Source of the DNA: Ectothiorhodospira shaposhnikovii
Lineage (GTDB): Bacteria > Pseudomonadota > Gammaproteobacteria > Ectothiorhodospirales > Ectothiorhodospiraceae
Assembly: GCF_022227765.1 (NCBI RefSeq)
Contig: NZ_JAJMLZ010000001.1
Span: 1 to 64,000, forward strand
Direction: 5' to 3'
DNA length: 64,000 nt
Shown here: in pieces, positions 23,125 to 32,332 of the stretch
Numbering within the stretch: position 1 is the first letter of the stretch
Layout: each line of letters starts with the position of its first letter
The notes under the pieces: generated by a model
Database searches by the model: none
What the model saw: the letters and a program-made list of their open reading frames with translations, nothing else
Told to the model about the DNA's origin: nothing
Made by a program: the position numbers and the translations under genes

Positions 23125-23133
23125 TGCTATAGT
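23125..23133 (+). promoter_or_regulatory. extended -10 element immediately before a start codon
   Basis: TGC-TATAGT fits a TGn-extended -10 box. It ends 6 bases before the ATG at 23140, so transcription from it would begin at or next to the A of the start codon. No Shine-Dalgarno sequence lies between, which suggests a leaderless mRNA. Confidence 0.4.
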
Positions 23134-23139
23134 AGCGCC

Positions 23140-23487
23140 ATGTTGCCGATCCTGCGCCGGGGCCTGACCCTGATCCTGCTGTGTTTTCCCCTTCTCCTGC
23201 CGGCGGGCGAGCCCGTCTTTACCCTCGATGCCGACGTCTGGACCCGCCCCCGGGATGCCGGTTCCCTGGTGGCCGAACCGGCCCTGCGCAGCCTGCTGTC
23301 CCGCTACGAGTCCCGGGGTGGCGGGCAGGTGATCCTGCGTCATCCTCCGGGGGAGCAGGGCCGGCTGTGGGCCGCCGAACTGCAGGACTGGCTGGTGGCG
23401 TTGGGCATCCCTTCCGCCGACATCATTCGGATCGCGGGGGAGGGCCTGACCGGCCGGATGGAACTGTCTCTGCAACCCCTACCCTGA
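23140..23487 (+). CDS. small exported protein of unknown function
   Basis: A 115-residue product with a clear signal peptide (hydrophobic residues 9-22, cleavage probably near 23). I do not recognise the family. The mature part ends with a strand-helix-strand pattern: QVILRHPPGEQG, then LWAAELQDWLVALGIPSADI, then GRMELSLQ. This loosely recalls the topology of OmpA-type C-terminal domains, but the peptidoglycan-binding residues are absent, so that is only a fold-level guess. It sits between yhdP and the nitrilase gene, 24 bases before the latter, and has no visible ribosome binding site. Confidence 0.75.
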   Translation: MLPILRRGLTLILLCFPLLLPAGEPVFTLDADVWTRPRDAGSLVAEPALRSLLSRYESRGGGQVILRHPPGEQGRLWAAELQDWLVALGIPSADIIRIAGEGLTGRMELSLQPLP

Positions 23488-23511
23488 ACCGCAATAGCCA
23501 AGGGAATTAAC

Positions 23512-24333
23512 GTGACGATTGCCGCTGCCATTCAAATGGCCTCGGGGACCAACCTGAGTGCCAATCTTCAGGAAGCCGGACGCCTGATTGCCCAGGCCGC
23601 CCAGGCCGGTGCCCGCCTGGTGGTCCTGCCGGAGAACTTCGCCCTCATGGGGATGTCCGAACATGACAAGGTGGGTGTGCGGGAGGCACCGGGCCAAGGG
23701 CCGATCCAGGATTTCCTGGCGGAGCAGGCCCGACGTCACGGGATCTGGCTGGTGGGGGGGACGGTCCCCATGGAATGCCCGGATCCGGGCAAGGTGTACG
23801 CCGCCTGCCTGGTTTACGACGATCAGGGACGGGTGGTGGGCCGTTACGACAAGATCCACCTGTTCGACGTGCATCTGCCGGACAACGACGAGCACTACGA
23901 GGAATCCGAGACCATCGTCGCCGGTGACCGGGTGGTGGTGGTGGAGACCCCCTTCGGGGTGATGGGGCTGTCGGTCTGCTATGACCTGCGGTTCCCGGAA
24001 CTGTACCGGGGTTTGCTGGACCAGGGCGCGGAGATCGTGGTGCTGCCGGCGGCCTTCACCGCCGTGACCGGCCGCGCCCACTGGGAAGCCTTGGTGCGCG
24101 CGCGGGCCATCGAGAACCAGGTCTATGTGGTGGCCGCGGCCCAGGGTGGTTATCACGTCAACGGTCGCGAGACCCACGGAGACAGCATGGTGGTCGATCC
24201 CTGGGGCAATGTGCTGGATCGTCTGCCCCGCGGTTCAGGGGTCGTGACCGGCACCCTGGACCGGGAGCGGCAACAGTCCATCCGACGCAGTTTCCCGTCC
24301 ATCTACCATCGCCGACTGTCCTGCAACCTCTAA
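23512..24333 (+). CDS. nitrilase-superfamily amidohydrolase (Nit1/YbeM-like)
   Basis: A 273-residue carbon-nitrogen hydrolase, closest in pattern to the Nit1/deaminated-glutathione amidase and omega-amidase branch. The triad is intact: E41 (LPENFALMG), K114 (YDKIHLFDV) and C156 (SVCYDLRFPELYR). The GTG start at 23512 is preceded by AAGGGA at good spacing. Family knowledge suggests hydrolysis of deaminated glutathione or related amides; the substrate cannot be read from sequence. It is 26 bases before tldD. Confidence 0.88.
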   Translation: MTIAAAIQMASGTNLSANLQEAGRLIAQAAQAGARLVVLPENFALMGMSEHDKVGVREAPGQGPIQDFLAEQARRHGIWLVGGTVPMECPDPGKVYAACLVYDDQGRVVGRYDKIHLFDVHLPDNDEHYEESETIVAGDRVVVVETPFGVMGLSVCYDLRFPELYRGLLDQGAEIVVLPAAFTAVTGRAHWEALVRARAIENQVYVVAAAQGGYHVNGRETHGDSMVVDPWGNVLDRLPRGSGVVTGTLDRERQQSIRRSFPSIYHRRLSCNL

Positions 24334-24359
24334 CGAGACACTGACCAAAGGCCCTGTTC

Positions 24360-25805
24360 ATGACCCAAGCCCTGGATACCGCCCGCCTGCATCTGCTGGA
24401 ACCCGCCGGCCTCACCGAGGCCGACCTGGACCGGGTGCTCGGGACCCTGTGCGGTCCCGGGCTGGATGGGGGCGACCTGTATTTTCAGCTTTCCCGCCAT
24501 GAGTCCTGGATGCTGGAGGACGGCATCGTCAAGGATGCCGGCTACAACATCGAGCAAGGGGTGGGGGTACGCGCCCTGTCCGGCGACAAGACCGGTTTTG
24601 CCTATTCCGACGAGATTCTGCTGCCCTCCCTGATGGAGGCGGCGCGCGCCGCTCGGGCCATCGGCCGGGATCATCGTGACGGCACGGTGCCGGTGCGTCG
24701 GCGGGAGGCGGGACACCGCCTGTATCTGCCGGTGGACCCCCTGGGGACCCTGGACGAGAATGCCAAGATCGATCTGTTGCAGCGCCTGGACGCGGAGGCC
24801 CGGCGTCAGGATCCCCGGGTGAGCCAGGTGATCGTCAGCCTGGCCGGGGTCCATGAGGTGGTGATGGTGATGCACACCGACGGTACCGTGGCGGCGGATG
24901 TGCGGCCCCTGGTGCGCCTGAACGTCCATGTCATCGCCGAGGACGCCAAGGGGCGCCGGGAGCAGGGCACCAGCGGCGGCGGTGGGCGCAGCGGTTACGA
25001 ATTCTTTCTGGATCAGGATCGGGGCCTGGGCTATGCCCGGGAGGCGGTGCGTCAGGCCCTGGTGAATCTGGAGGCGGACGAGGCCCCGGCGGGCACCATG
25101 ACCGTGGTGCTGGGGTCCGGCTGGCCCGGCGTGCTGCTCCACGAAGCCGTGGGCCACGGCCTGGAAGGTGACTTCAACCGCAAGGGTACCTCGGCCTTCA
25201 GCAACCGGCTGGGGCAGAAGGTGGCGGCATCCGGGGTGACGGTGGTGGATGACGGCACCCTGGCCGGGCGGCGCGGTTCACTGAACGTGGATGATGAAGG
25301 CATCCCCACCCAGTCCACGGTGCTGATCGAGGACGGCATCCTCAAGGGTTACATGCAGGACCGGCTCAATGCCGGGCTGATGGGGCTGGCGCCCACGGGC
25401 AACGGTCGCCGCGAGTCCTATGCCCATCTGCCCATGCCCCGCATGACCAATACCTACATGCTGGCGGGCGCCCATGACCCGGGCGAGATCATCGCCTCGG
25501 TGGACAAGGGGCTCTATGCGGTGAATTTCGGCGGTGGTCAGGTGGACATCACCTCCGGCAAGTTCGTCTTCTCCGCCTCGGAGGCCTATCTGATCGAAGG
25601 CGGCAAGGTGACCCGGCCGGTACGGGGTGCCACCCTGATCGGCAACGGTCCCGAGGTCATGAGCCGGATTTCCATGGTGGGCAATGACCTGGCCCTGGAT
25701 ACCGGCGTGGGTACCTGCGGCAAGGAAGGTCAGAGCGTGCCGGTGGGGGTCGGACAGCCGACCCTTCGGGTGGATGGTCTGACGGTGGGTGGTACCAGTC
25801 ACTGA
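24360..25805 (+). CDS. tldD: metalloprotease TldD
   Basis: Catalytic subunit of the TldD/TldE (PmbA) protease that degrades unfolded peptides and trims RiPP leader peptides. The 481-residue product carries the zinc motif HEAVGH at residues 261-266 (H261, E262, H266 region), followed by [14 protein letters not shown]. Its partner pmbA lies 577 bases downstream, on the same strand, separated by the opposite-strand darP. The last 7 bases overlap the convergent darP. Confidence 0.96.
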   Translation: MTQALDTARLHLLEPAGLTEADLDRVLGTLCGPGLDGGDLYFQLSRHESWMLEDGIVKDAGYNIEQGVGVRALSGDKTGFAYSDEILLPSLMEAARAARAIGRDHRDGTVPVRRREAGHRLYLPVDPLGTLDENAKIDLLQRLDAEARRQDPRVSQVIVSLAGVHEVVMVMHTDGTVAADVRPLVRLNVHVIAEDAKGRREQGTSGGGGRSGYEFFLDQDRGLGYAREAVRQALVNLEADEAPAGTMTVVLGSGWPGVLLHEAVGHGLEGDFNRKGTSAFSNRLGQKVAASGVTVVDDGTLAGRRGSLNVDDEGIPTQSTVLIEDGILKGYMQDRLNAGLMGLAPTGNGRRESYAHLPMPRMTNTYMLAGAHDPGEIIASVDKGLYAVNFGGGQVDITSGKFVFSASEAYLIEGGKVTRPVRGATLIGNGPEVMSRISMVGNDLALDTGVGTCGKEGQSVPVGVGQPTLRVDGLTVGGTSH

Positions 25806-26314
25806 CCGTCTGGCGACGGGCCGTCCGATGTCTGCATCGTGTCGGACACCAGGCGGAACAGGGCCCGGGATGCCCCGGGGCGCTGCGAGCGGGCGTCGGC
25901 GGCCAGTGCCGCCAGGCGCTTGCGGTTCACCCGGGGATACTCGTCGCAGAAGGTGGCCAGCGCCGTTTCCCCCTCGGTGATCAGGCGGTCCCGCCACTGC
26001 TCCATCCGGTGGAACCGTCGGGCCTGGGCACGGCGTGCCGCCTCCCTGGCCTCGATGGCCGCCTGGATGGGGCCGGTGTCCACCTGACGCATCAGCTTGC
26101 CGATATACTGGCGCTGTCGTCGCAGGGCCTCCTTGCGCAGGCCGCGGCAGTGGCGGAGGGCGTCCAGCAGGCGTTCCGGCAGGTCCAGGGCCTTGAGGTC
26201 CGCCTCGGAAAGCTCAAGCAGGGCCTCGCCCAGGTCCTTGGCGGCCTGAGCCTCCCGTTTGCGGGCACCGCGGCTGGGGCGGTCGAATTCATCCAGTTCA
26301 TCATGGGTCGTCAT
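25799..26314 (-). CDS. darP: ribosome-associated protein DarP (YjgA)
   Basis: A 171-residue helical, highly charged protein of the YjgA/DUF615 family, which associates with late 50S ribosome precursors. The E. coli protein is of similar length (183). Typical features are the [21 protein letters not shown]-terminus and the [11 protein letters not shown] segment near residue 73. Start at 26314 gives [14 protein letters not shown]; an upstream frame to 26362 is not conserved-looking. It lies between tldD and pmbA on the opposite strand, a common arrangement. Confidence 0.92.
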   Translation of the reverse strand: MTTHDELDEFDRPSRGARKREAQAAKDLGEALLELSEADLKALDLPERLLDALRHCRGLRKEALRRQRQYIGKLMRQVDTGPIQAAIEAREAARRAQARRFHRMEQWRDRLITEGETALATFCDEYPRVNRKRLAALAADARSQRPGASRALFRLVSDTMQTSDGPSPDGQ

Positions 26315-26382
26315 GGGGCATAGTGTATCCCGAAGACGCCCTTCAACGAGCATCACCCACACCCATGACCAAAGGAGATCTC

Positions 26383-27726
26383 ATGTCCGAACCCCAGACC
26401 CCGGTTCTCGATGCGCAGGCGCTGGAACAGCTCGTCGGGCAGGTCCTGGACGAGGCCCGTCGCGCCGGGGCCACGGCCGCCGAGGTGGCCGTCAGCCACG
26501 ATACCGGCCTGTCGGTCAATGTCCGCCTGGGCGAGGTGGAAACCCTGGAGTTTCATCGTGACCAGGGTGTGGGCGTCACCGTCTACATCGGCCGGCGCAA
26601 GGGTTCCGCCAGCAGTTCCGATCTGCGTGCCCGATCCCTGCGGGAGGTGGCCGAGGCCGCCTGCCGGATCGCCCGCTATACCGCCGAGGATCCCTGTGCC
26701 GGCCTGGCCGACGCCGGGCTCATGGCCCGGGACTATCCCGCCCTGGATCTGGATCATCCCTGGGACCTGGAGGCCGATGACGCCATCGAGATCGCCCGAC
26801 GCTGCGAGGCCGCGGCCCGCGCCGAGGATGCCCGGATCGTCAATTCGGAAGGCGGCAGCGTGAACACCTTTCGGGGCACCGCCATCTACGGCAACACCCA
26901 TGGCTTCGTCGGCGGCTACGCCGCCACCCGGCATTCCCTGAGTTGCTCCGTGCTGGCGGGGGACGGCGGCACCATGGAGCGGGATTACTGGTACACCGTG
27001 GCCCGCGAGGCCGGTGCCCTGGAAACCCCCGAGTCCGTGGGGGTCGAGGCCGCCCGCCGGGCGGTGCGCCGTCTCAATGCCCGGCGTCTTTCCACCCGCC
27101 GCGTTCCCGTGCTCTATGCCCCGGATGTGGCCCGTTCCATGCTGGGGCATTTCGTCGCCGCCATCCGCGGCAGCGCCCTGTATCGCAAGTCCTCGTTCCT
27201 GGTGGACCGGCTGGGGGAGCGGATCTTTCCTGAGTTCGTGCACATCCACGAGCAGCCCCACATCCCCCGCGCCCTGGGCAGTGCCCCCTTCGACGGCGAG
27301 GGGGTGGCCACCCGGGCCAGGGATCTGGTCCGTGACGGCCGTCTGGAATCCTATGCCCTGGACAGCTACTCTGCCCGCAAACTGGGGATGGAAACCACGG
27401 GGAACGCCGGCGGCGTGCGCAATCTCACCATTGACCCGGGCACCGGGGATGCCCGGGCCCTGCTGCGGGAGATGGGCACGGGGCTGCTGGTGACCGAACT
27501 GATCGGTCACGGCATCAACATGGTCAACGGCGACTATTCCCGGGGCGCGGCCGGATTCTGGGTGGAAAACGGCGAGATCCTGTACCCGGTCTCGGAGATC
27601 ACCGTGGCGGGCAATCTCAAGGACATGTTCATGAATCTGGTGGCCGTGGGTTCGGACGTGGACTTGCGCGCCAATATCCGGACCGGTTCCCTGCTGATCG
27701 ACGGGCTCACCGTCGCCGGCGACTGA
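26383..27726 (+). CDS. pmbA: metalloprotease PmbA/TldE
   Basis: Non-catalytic partner of TldD in the heterodimeric protease. The 447-residue product shares the TldD fold (GVGVTVYIGRRKGSASSSD near residues 60-78, TGNAGGVRNLTI near 345-356) but lacks the HExxxH zinc motif, as expected for TldE. The start at ATG 26383 is fixed by AAAGGAG 5 bases upstream; an ATG at 26365 has no such site. It is divergent from darP. Confidence 0.95.
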   Translation: MSEPQTPVLDAQALEQLVGQVLDEARRAGATAAEVAVSHDTGLSVNVRLGEVETLEFHRDQGVGVTVYIGRRKGSASSSDLRARSLREVAEAACRIARYTAEDPCAGLADAGLMARDYPALDLDHPWDLEADDAIEIARRCEAAARAEDARIVNSEGGSVNTFRGTAIYGNTHGFVGGYAATRHSLSCSVLAGDGGTMERDYWYTVAREAGALETPESVGVEAARRAVRRLNARRLSTRRVPVLYAPDVARSMLGHFVAAIRGSALYRKSSFLVDRLGERIFPEFVHIHEQPHIPRALGSAPFDGEGVATRARDLVRDGRLESYALDSYSARKLGMETTGNAGGVRNLTIDPGTGDARALLREMGTGLLVTELIGHGINMVNGDYSRGAAGFWVENGEILYPVSEITVAGNLKDMFMNLVAVGSDVDLRANIRTGSLLIDGLTVAGD

Positions 27727-27780
27727 CCCGAACCCGACCGGTTCCACAGCAATCCCACCCACGGTCTTGTTACCATAAGC

Positions 27781-27820
27781 CCTTCTCCCCTTGTGGGAGA
27801 GGGGGGTGGGGTGAGGGGCG
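27781..27820. repeat. single unit of the second intergenic repeat family
   Basis: Short hairpin CCTTCTCCCC...GGGAGAGGGG with the tail GGTGGGGTGAGGGGCG. It matches each arm of the inverted pair at 3861-3973. It lies between pmbA and the MotA-like gene. Confidence 0.6.
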
Positions 27821-27879
27821 GTCGTGGTTGCCGGGTTACCCTCTCCATTTCGCGATCATCCGGCCGGGGGAGCCATCGC

Positions 27880-29031
27880 ATGCGCAAGACCAGGGACAGC
27901 ATCATCTGGATGAGCGTCTTTCTGCTCGCGGTCATGGCGGCCGCGTTGCTGCTGTCCGGTCCCCTGCTGGCAGCCTTTCTGGCCAATCCAGCCTTCAATG
28001 GCATGATCCTGTTCGTGCTGCTGGTGGGACTGGTGGTGAACTACCGGCAGGTACTGATCCTCAATCCCGAGGTGCGCTGGATCGAGGCCTTCCGCGCCAG
28101 TGATGCCCCGGAGGCCGCCCAGCTCCCCCGTACCCGGCTGCTGGGGGCCATGGCCCGCCTGCTGACCGGGCGGCGCGGCGACCAGTTCACCCTGTCCACC
28201 GTCTCCATGCGCACCCTGCTGGACGGGATCCGGATGCGCCTGGACGAGTCCCGCGATCTGTCCCGCTATTTCATCGGTCTGCTGGTTTTCCTGGGGCTTT
28301 TGGGGACCTTCTGGGGTCTGCTGGATACCCTGCGGGGCGTGGGTGCGGTGATCTCGGACATGGGTATCGGCGGCGAGGACATGAACGGGGCCTTTGCCGC
28401 CCTGCAGAGCGGTCTGGAGAAACCCCTCTCGGGGCTGGGGACCGCCTTCAGCTCCTCCCTGTTCGGGCTGGCCGGCGCCCTGGTGCTGGGCTTTGTGGAC
28501 CTGCAGGCGGGTCATGCCCAGAATCGCTTCTACAACGAATTGGAGGAATGGCTTTCGGGCCTCACCCGCCTTTCCACCGGCGCCCTGGTGTCGGAGGGGG
28601 AGGGGACGGTCCCGGCCTATATCCAGGCCCTGCTGGAACAGACTTCCGACAGCCTGGACAAGCTCCAGCGCCTGATGGCTCGGGGGGAGGAGGAGCGCCG
28701 GCTCACGGACCAGCGGCTGATCGCCCTGACCCAGGAAGTGGCGGAGGTGGCCCAGTTGGTACGCGGCGAGCAGAAGGCCATGCTCGGGCTGGCCCGCACC
28801 CAGTCGGAGCTGCAGGGGGTGCTGGAGCGATTGGCCGAAGCCACCGGCGCCCGTTCCGACAGTGAGCAGGAGATGAGCCGGCACCTGTCCGGGGTGGCCG
28901 ATACCCTGTCGGAGCTGCGGGTGCAGCTGGGCGAGGACCGAGGGCATTTCATCAGCGTGCTGCGTGACGAGGTCCGCCTGATGACCCGCACGGCGGCCCG
29001 CCTGGGGGAAGGGGGGCGGGAGCGGGAATGA
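27880..29031 (+). CDS. MotA/TolQ/ExbB-type proton channel subunit, orphan
   Basis: A 383-residue inner-membrane protein with about four helices (residues 8-30, 39-57, 130-152, 184-208). The third contains GLLGTFWGLLDTL and the fourth GLGTAFSSSLFGLAGALVLG, the conserved core of MotA/TolQ/ExbB channels. Residues 240-383 form a long charged helical tail, unlike flagellar MotA. GGGGGAG precedes ATG 27880. It pairs with the MotB-like gene 44 bases downstream. No flagellar, Tol or TonB genes are nearby. ZorA is a distant relative, but no zorC/D/E is present. The work done by the channel is unknown. Confidence 0.82.
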   Translation: MRKTRDSIIWMSVFLLAVMAAALLLSGPLLAAFLANPAFNGMILFVLLVGLVVNYRQVLILNPEVRWIEAFRASDAPEAAQLPRTRLLGAMARLLTGRRGDQFTLSTVSMRTLLDGIRMRLDESRDLSRYFIGLLVFLGLLGTFWGLLDTLRGVGAVISDMGIGGEDMNGAFAALQSGLEKPLSGLGTAFSSSLFGLAGALVLGFVDLQAGHAQNRFYNELEEWLSGLTRLSTGALVSEGEGTVPAYIQALLEQTSDSLDKLQRLMARGEEERRLTDQRLIALTQEVAEVAQLVRGEQKAMLGLARTQSELQGVLERLAEATGARSDSEQEMSRHLSGVADTLSELRVQLGEDRGHFISVLRDEVRLMTRTAARLGEGGRERE

Positions 29032-29075
29032 TGATGCACTGTCCAGCGACACCCTCCGGAGCCTGCTGACCCCCC

Positions 29076-30092
29076 ATGCTGCCCTCCAGTCGCCGCCGCA
29101 GTCGTGCCTCCCTGGACATCTGGCCCGGGTTCGTGGACGTGCTGGCCACCGTGGTGTTGGTCTTCGTCTTCCTGCTCATGCTGTTCGTGGTATCCCAGTT
29201 CCATCTCTCCGATGTCCTGCTCCAGCGGGACCAGACCGTGGAAACCCTGCACCAGCGCATCGGCGAGCTGTCCCGGACCCTGGCCCTGAAGGAGGCGGAC
29301 AACGCACGCCTGGAAGGGCGCATCCACGCCCTCACCGCCACCCTGCAGACCACCTTCGAGGAGCGGGAGGCCGCCTTGCAGGCACGGGATGCGGACCGTC
29401 GGCTGCTGATGCAGGTCCAGGAAGACCTGACCCGGGAGCGGGTCCTGGGGATGGAAGCCCAGACGGACCTGGCGCAGTTGCAGTGGCAGCTGGAGCAGGT
29501 GCAGTTGCAGCTGACCGCCCTCAATCAGGCCCTGGAGGCGCGGGAGGCGGTGATCGTGGCCCAGCGGCTGCAGGTGGAGAACCTGGGTGAGCGCCTGAAC
29601 CTCGCCCTGGCGGACCGGGTGCAGGAACTGGCCCGGTATCGCTCGGAATTTTTCGGGCGTTTGCGGGAGTCACTGGCGGACGTGGAGGATATCCAGATCG
29701 TCGGCGACCGTTTCCGGTTCCAGTCGGAGTTGTTCTTTGCCTCGGGTTCCGCCGATCTGGAGGCGGCGGGGCAGGCGCGGCTGGACCGGGTGGCGGTGCT
29801 GGTGCGGGAGATCGAGCAGCGCATCCCCGCGGACATCGATTGGGTGCTGATGGTGGAGGGGCATACGGATCGGCGCCCCATCCGCACCGAGCAGTTTCCG
29901 TCCAACTGGCAGCTTTCCACCGCCCGGGCGCAGCGCATCGTGGACTACCTGATCGATCGCGGGGTGGCGCCCCGGCGCCTGGCGGCGGCGGGGTATGGAG
30001 AGTTTCACCCCCTGGACCCGGCGGATACGCCGGCGGCACTGGCCCGCAACCGGCGCATCGAGATGCGCCTGACCAGCGCGCCGGAGCAGTGA
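29076..30092 (+). CDS. MotB/OmpA-type peptidoglycan-binding stator partner, orphan
   Basis: A 338-residue protein with one N-terminal helix (about 17-41) containing D21 (WPGFVDVLATVVLVFVFLL), in the position of the proton-binding aspartate of MotB. A long coiled coil (about 50-185) follows, then an OmpA/MotB peptidoglycan-binding domain (about 205-335). That domain has VEGHTDRRPI, LSTARA, AAGYGEFHPL and NRRIEMRL. With the upstream MotA-like protein it probably forms a proton-driven motor anchored to the wall. What it drives is not visible here. The stop is 22 bases from the convergent flavoprotein gene. Confidence 0.82.
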   Translation: MLPSSRRRSRASLDIWPGFVDVLATVVLVFVFLLMLFVVSQFHLSDVLLQRDQTVETLHQRIGELSRTLALKEADNARLEGRIHALTATLQTTFEEREAALQARDADRRLLMQVQEDLTRERVLGMEAQTDLAQLQWQLEQVQLQLTALNQALEAREAVIVAQRLQVENLGERLNLALADRVQELARYRSEFFGRLRESLADVEDIQIVGDRFRFQSELFFASGSADLEAAGQARLDRVAVLVREIEQRIPADIDWVLMVEGHTDRRPIRTEQFPSNWQLSTARAQRIVDYLIDRGVAPRRLAAAGYGEFHPLDPADTPAALARNRRIEMRLTSAPEQ

Positions 30093-30114
30093 TCCCAAGC
30101 GTGTGGGGAGGGCC

Positions 30115-31539
30115 TTACGGCCCGAACACCCGGTCGCCCAGCCCCCATTTGCCGGCCAGGGTCTCGGCGGCATTGAGTATCTCTTCCGTGCGCGAGGGAT
30201 GATTGAAGACCCCCCGGGCGATCCAGGCCAGGGCCGTGTCCCGGTCCGGGGCCAGGGACAGCAGATGGATCAATTCTCCGGCCTGGGCACCCAGAATCTC
30301 GCCCCCCAGCAGGGCGCCGGTGTCCATGTCCGCGATCAGGCGCACAAAGCCTTCGGTGTCATCCTGGCCCAGGGCGCTGGGGGACGTCGCGAAGGCGGCA
30401 AAACCCACCGCCGGTTCGTGTCCGGTGTCTTCCGCCATGGTTTCATCCATCCCCAGGCGGGCCAGTTCCAGGGCGCTGTAGACCACCATGGGCACCCGCA
30501 GCGGGTCCAGGTGTCGTGCCTGCCCGTCCCGGATGTGGCCGATGACGGTGGTGGCCTCGGCCAAGGCATGATTGGCGGTCATCCATTCACAGGCCACGTC
30601 GCCAATGGCGTAGATGTGAGGGACATCGGTTTGCAGCTGCCCGTTGCGGTGGATGAATCCCCGGTCGTCGGTGCGAATCCCGGCCTGCTCCAGCGCCAGC
30701 CCCTCGGTATGGGGGCGGCGTCCCGTCCCCAGGCAAACCCAGTCCACGGCAAGGGTCTCATCCCCTGTCAGGTGTAGCCGGACGTCGTCATCGGTCACCG
30801 TGATCGCCTCGAATCCGATGCCGCTGCGCAGGTGCAGCCCCTGCCGTGCCAGGGCTTGGGTCAGGGCATCCCGGGCCGGCCGGCTCAGGGGCAGGCGACG
30901 CAGCATGGGGGAACGGGCCAGCCAGGTGACCTGTCTCCCCAATTGACTGAAAATATAGGCAAACTCGGTGGCCACCACGCCGCTGCCGATCACCGCCACT
31001 CGCTCGCCCGGCGGCGGTGGGGCGTCGAACAGCATGTCCGTGGTGAGCACCTTGCCGGGGATGGCCTTGAAGGGGGCCGGTATCTGCGCCTGTCCGCCGG
31101 TGGCGATGATGACATGGTCGGCCCGGACCCGCTGGGCCGGCCGGTCGGGATGCGCCACCGACAGGTGTTGCGGATCCAGGAAGCGGGCGTGGCCGTCGAG
31201 TCGGGTCACCTTCAGGTGATGCAGGTAGTCCAGGTAGCGGGTCCGGATGCCGTCGACCACCCGGCGCTGATGCGCCCAGGCCCGGCCCAGGTCCGCCCGC
31301 AGTGGCCCATCGAGGCCGCGCCCGGCAAAGTGCGCCTGGGCCGCCATCAGGCGGGCGGTGTGATACCAGTCCTTCTTGGGCACACAGCCCCGGTTCAGGC
31401 AGCATCCGCCCCAGTCGGCCTTTTCGATGATGACCACGGACAGTCCCCGCAAGGCCCCCAGCACCGCCGCCCGGTAGCCGCCGGGGCCGGAGCCGATGAC
31501 GGCCAGATCACAGGCCAGAACCGGGTCAGCGGTTGTCAT
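30115..31539 (-). CDS. dihydrolipoamide dehydrogenase-family flavoprotein
   Basis: A 474-residue class I pyridine nucleotide-disulfide oxidoreductase. FAD site VIGSGPGGYRAA (14-25); redox disulfide GGCCLNRGCVPKK with C47/C52 and an extra adjacent C46; NAD(P) site VAVIGSGVVATEFAY; C-terminal HPSRTEE keeps the His-Glu catalytic pair. The partner (lipoyl protein, glutathione, mercury or other) cannot be deduced: no E1/E2, merR or sHdr/lipoate-binding genes adjoin. GGAG lies 4 bases before the ATG, inside the end of the DUF3108 gene, so it is translationally coupled as the fourth gene after purM-purN-DUF3108. Confidence 0.85.
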   Translation of the reverse strand: MTTADPVLACDLAVIGSGPGGYRAAVLGALRGLSVVIIEKADWGGCCLNRGCVPKKDWYHTARLMAAQAHFAGRGLDGPLRADLGRAWAHQRRVVDGIRTRYLDYLHHLKVTRLDGHARFLDPQHLSVAHPDRPAQRVRADHVIIATGGQAQIPAPFKAIPGKVLTTDMLFDAPPPPGERVAVIGSGVVATEFAYIFSQLGRQVTWLARSPMLRRLPLSRPARDALTQALARQGLHLRSGIGFEAITVTDDDVRLHLTGDETLAVDWVCLGTGRRPHTEGLALEQAGIRTDDRGFIHRNGQLQTDVPHIYAIGDVACEWMTANHALAEATTVIGHIRDGQARHLDPLRVPMVVYSALELARLGMDETMAEDTGHEPAVGFAAFATSPSALGQDDTEGFVRLIADMDTGALLGGEILGAQAGELIHLLSLAPDRDTALAWIARGVFNHPSRTEEILNAAETLAGKWGLGDRVFGP

Positions 31540-32332
31540 GCCACTCCACCGACTGGATGGTCAGGACCAGCCGCTCACCGTCCTCCAGCTGTTCCAGGCG
31601 GACCGGCAGATAGTTGAGGCGGGGGGCGAACCAGGTACTGACGGTGGTATCCCGTTCCTCGTTGTAGCGGGTGACCGGGATGGCCTCCACCGCACCCATG
31701 GGGGTGTCGATGGTTTCGGGGGCTCCCACCGTGAATTCGTAGGTCCGGATGCGGTTGCGCTCGACGATGGTTTCCGTGAATTCACGCTGTCCGCTCCAGA
31801 CGTCGTGGATCATGGAGAGCTGCAGGGCGAAGCGGTCGATGGCCCGGTCGGGAATGTCCAGCTCGAAGGCCCGGCCATTGTGGGTGCCGCTGGCCTTGAG
31901 GGCCTCCCAGTCGAAGCGGATCTCGGTGCGCCGGTCCCGGCTGGCGCCGGTATGACTGTAGAGGTATTCCTCGCTGCGTAGCCCGGCGGGGGTCAGTCGC
32001 AGGATGCTTTGCTCAATGATCTCGTCGTTGCGCACCCAGGACAGCATGCCGGTGGGCCGGACCCGGGCCCGATAGCGCAGTCGCTCCCCCTCCCGGGTCA
32101 GGGTGATCCTGGCCACCACCGACAGCCCCATCTTCTGCGCCCGGTATTCCGCCGTGTAGGAGGGCGGGACAAAGGGCAGGGTCTGGGCCTGGGCCGCCGG
32201 GACCAGCGCGGCCGCCAGCAGGGCGGTCAGCACCAGCGCGATCAGCGGTCGATGTCGCCGGATGCGCCGGATGCGATGCCGATCAGTCGTTCGCGGCGGG
32301 TGATTGAAGGGGAGCCTGCAAGGGTTGTTCAT
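31526..32332 (-). CDS. DUF3108 exported protein
   Basis: A 268-residue periplasmic protein of unknown function in the DUF3108 family, commonly found just after purN. The hydrophobic signal segment (about residues 30-48, ending AQA) comes after an unusually long basic N-terminus. No ATG, GTG or TTG lies between 32332 and the hydrophobic segment, so the start must fall inside purN and overlap it by about 50 bases. The mature part has the family's beta-rich pattern, with YTAEYRAQKMGLSVVA near the start and TWFAPRLNYLPVRLEQ near the end. Confidence 0.85.
   Translation of the reverse strand: MNNPCRLPFNHPPRTTDRHRIRRIRRHRPLIALVLTALLAAALVPAAQAQTLPFVPPSYTAEYRAQKMGLSVVARITLTREGERLRYRARVRPTGMLSWVRNDEIIEQSILRLTPAGLRSEEYLYSHTGASRDRRTEIRFDWEALKASGTHNGRAFELDIPDRAIDRFALQLSMIHDVWSGQREFTETIVERNRIRTYEFTVGAPETIDTPMGAVEAIPVTRYNEERDTTVSTWFAPRLNYLPVRLEQLEDGERLVLTIQSVEWHDNR

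Noticed and set aside
27880-30092. Zorya-type defence system
   Set aside because: Only the stator-like pair is present; no helicase, nuclease or other Zorya effector adjoins, and flanking genes are housekeeping.
30115-31539. Lipoamide dehydrogenase of the sHdr sulfur-oxidation pathway
   Set aside because: No hdr-like, lbpA or lipoate ligase genes are nearby; the gene belongs to the purM-purN unit.
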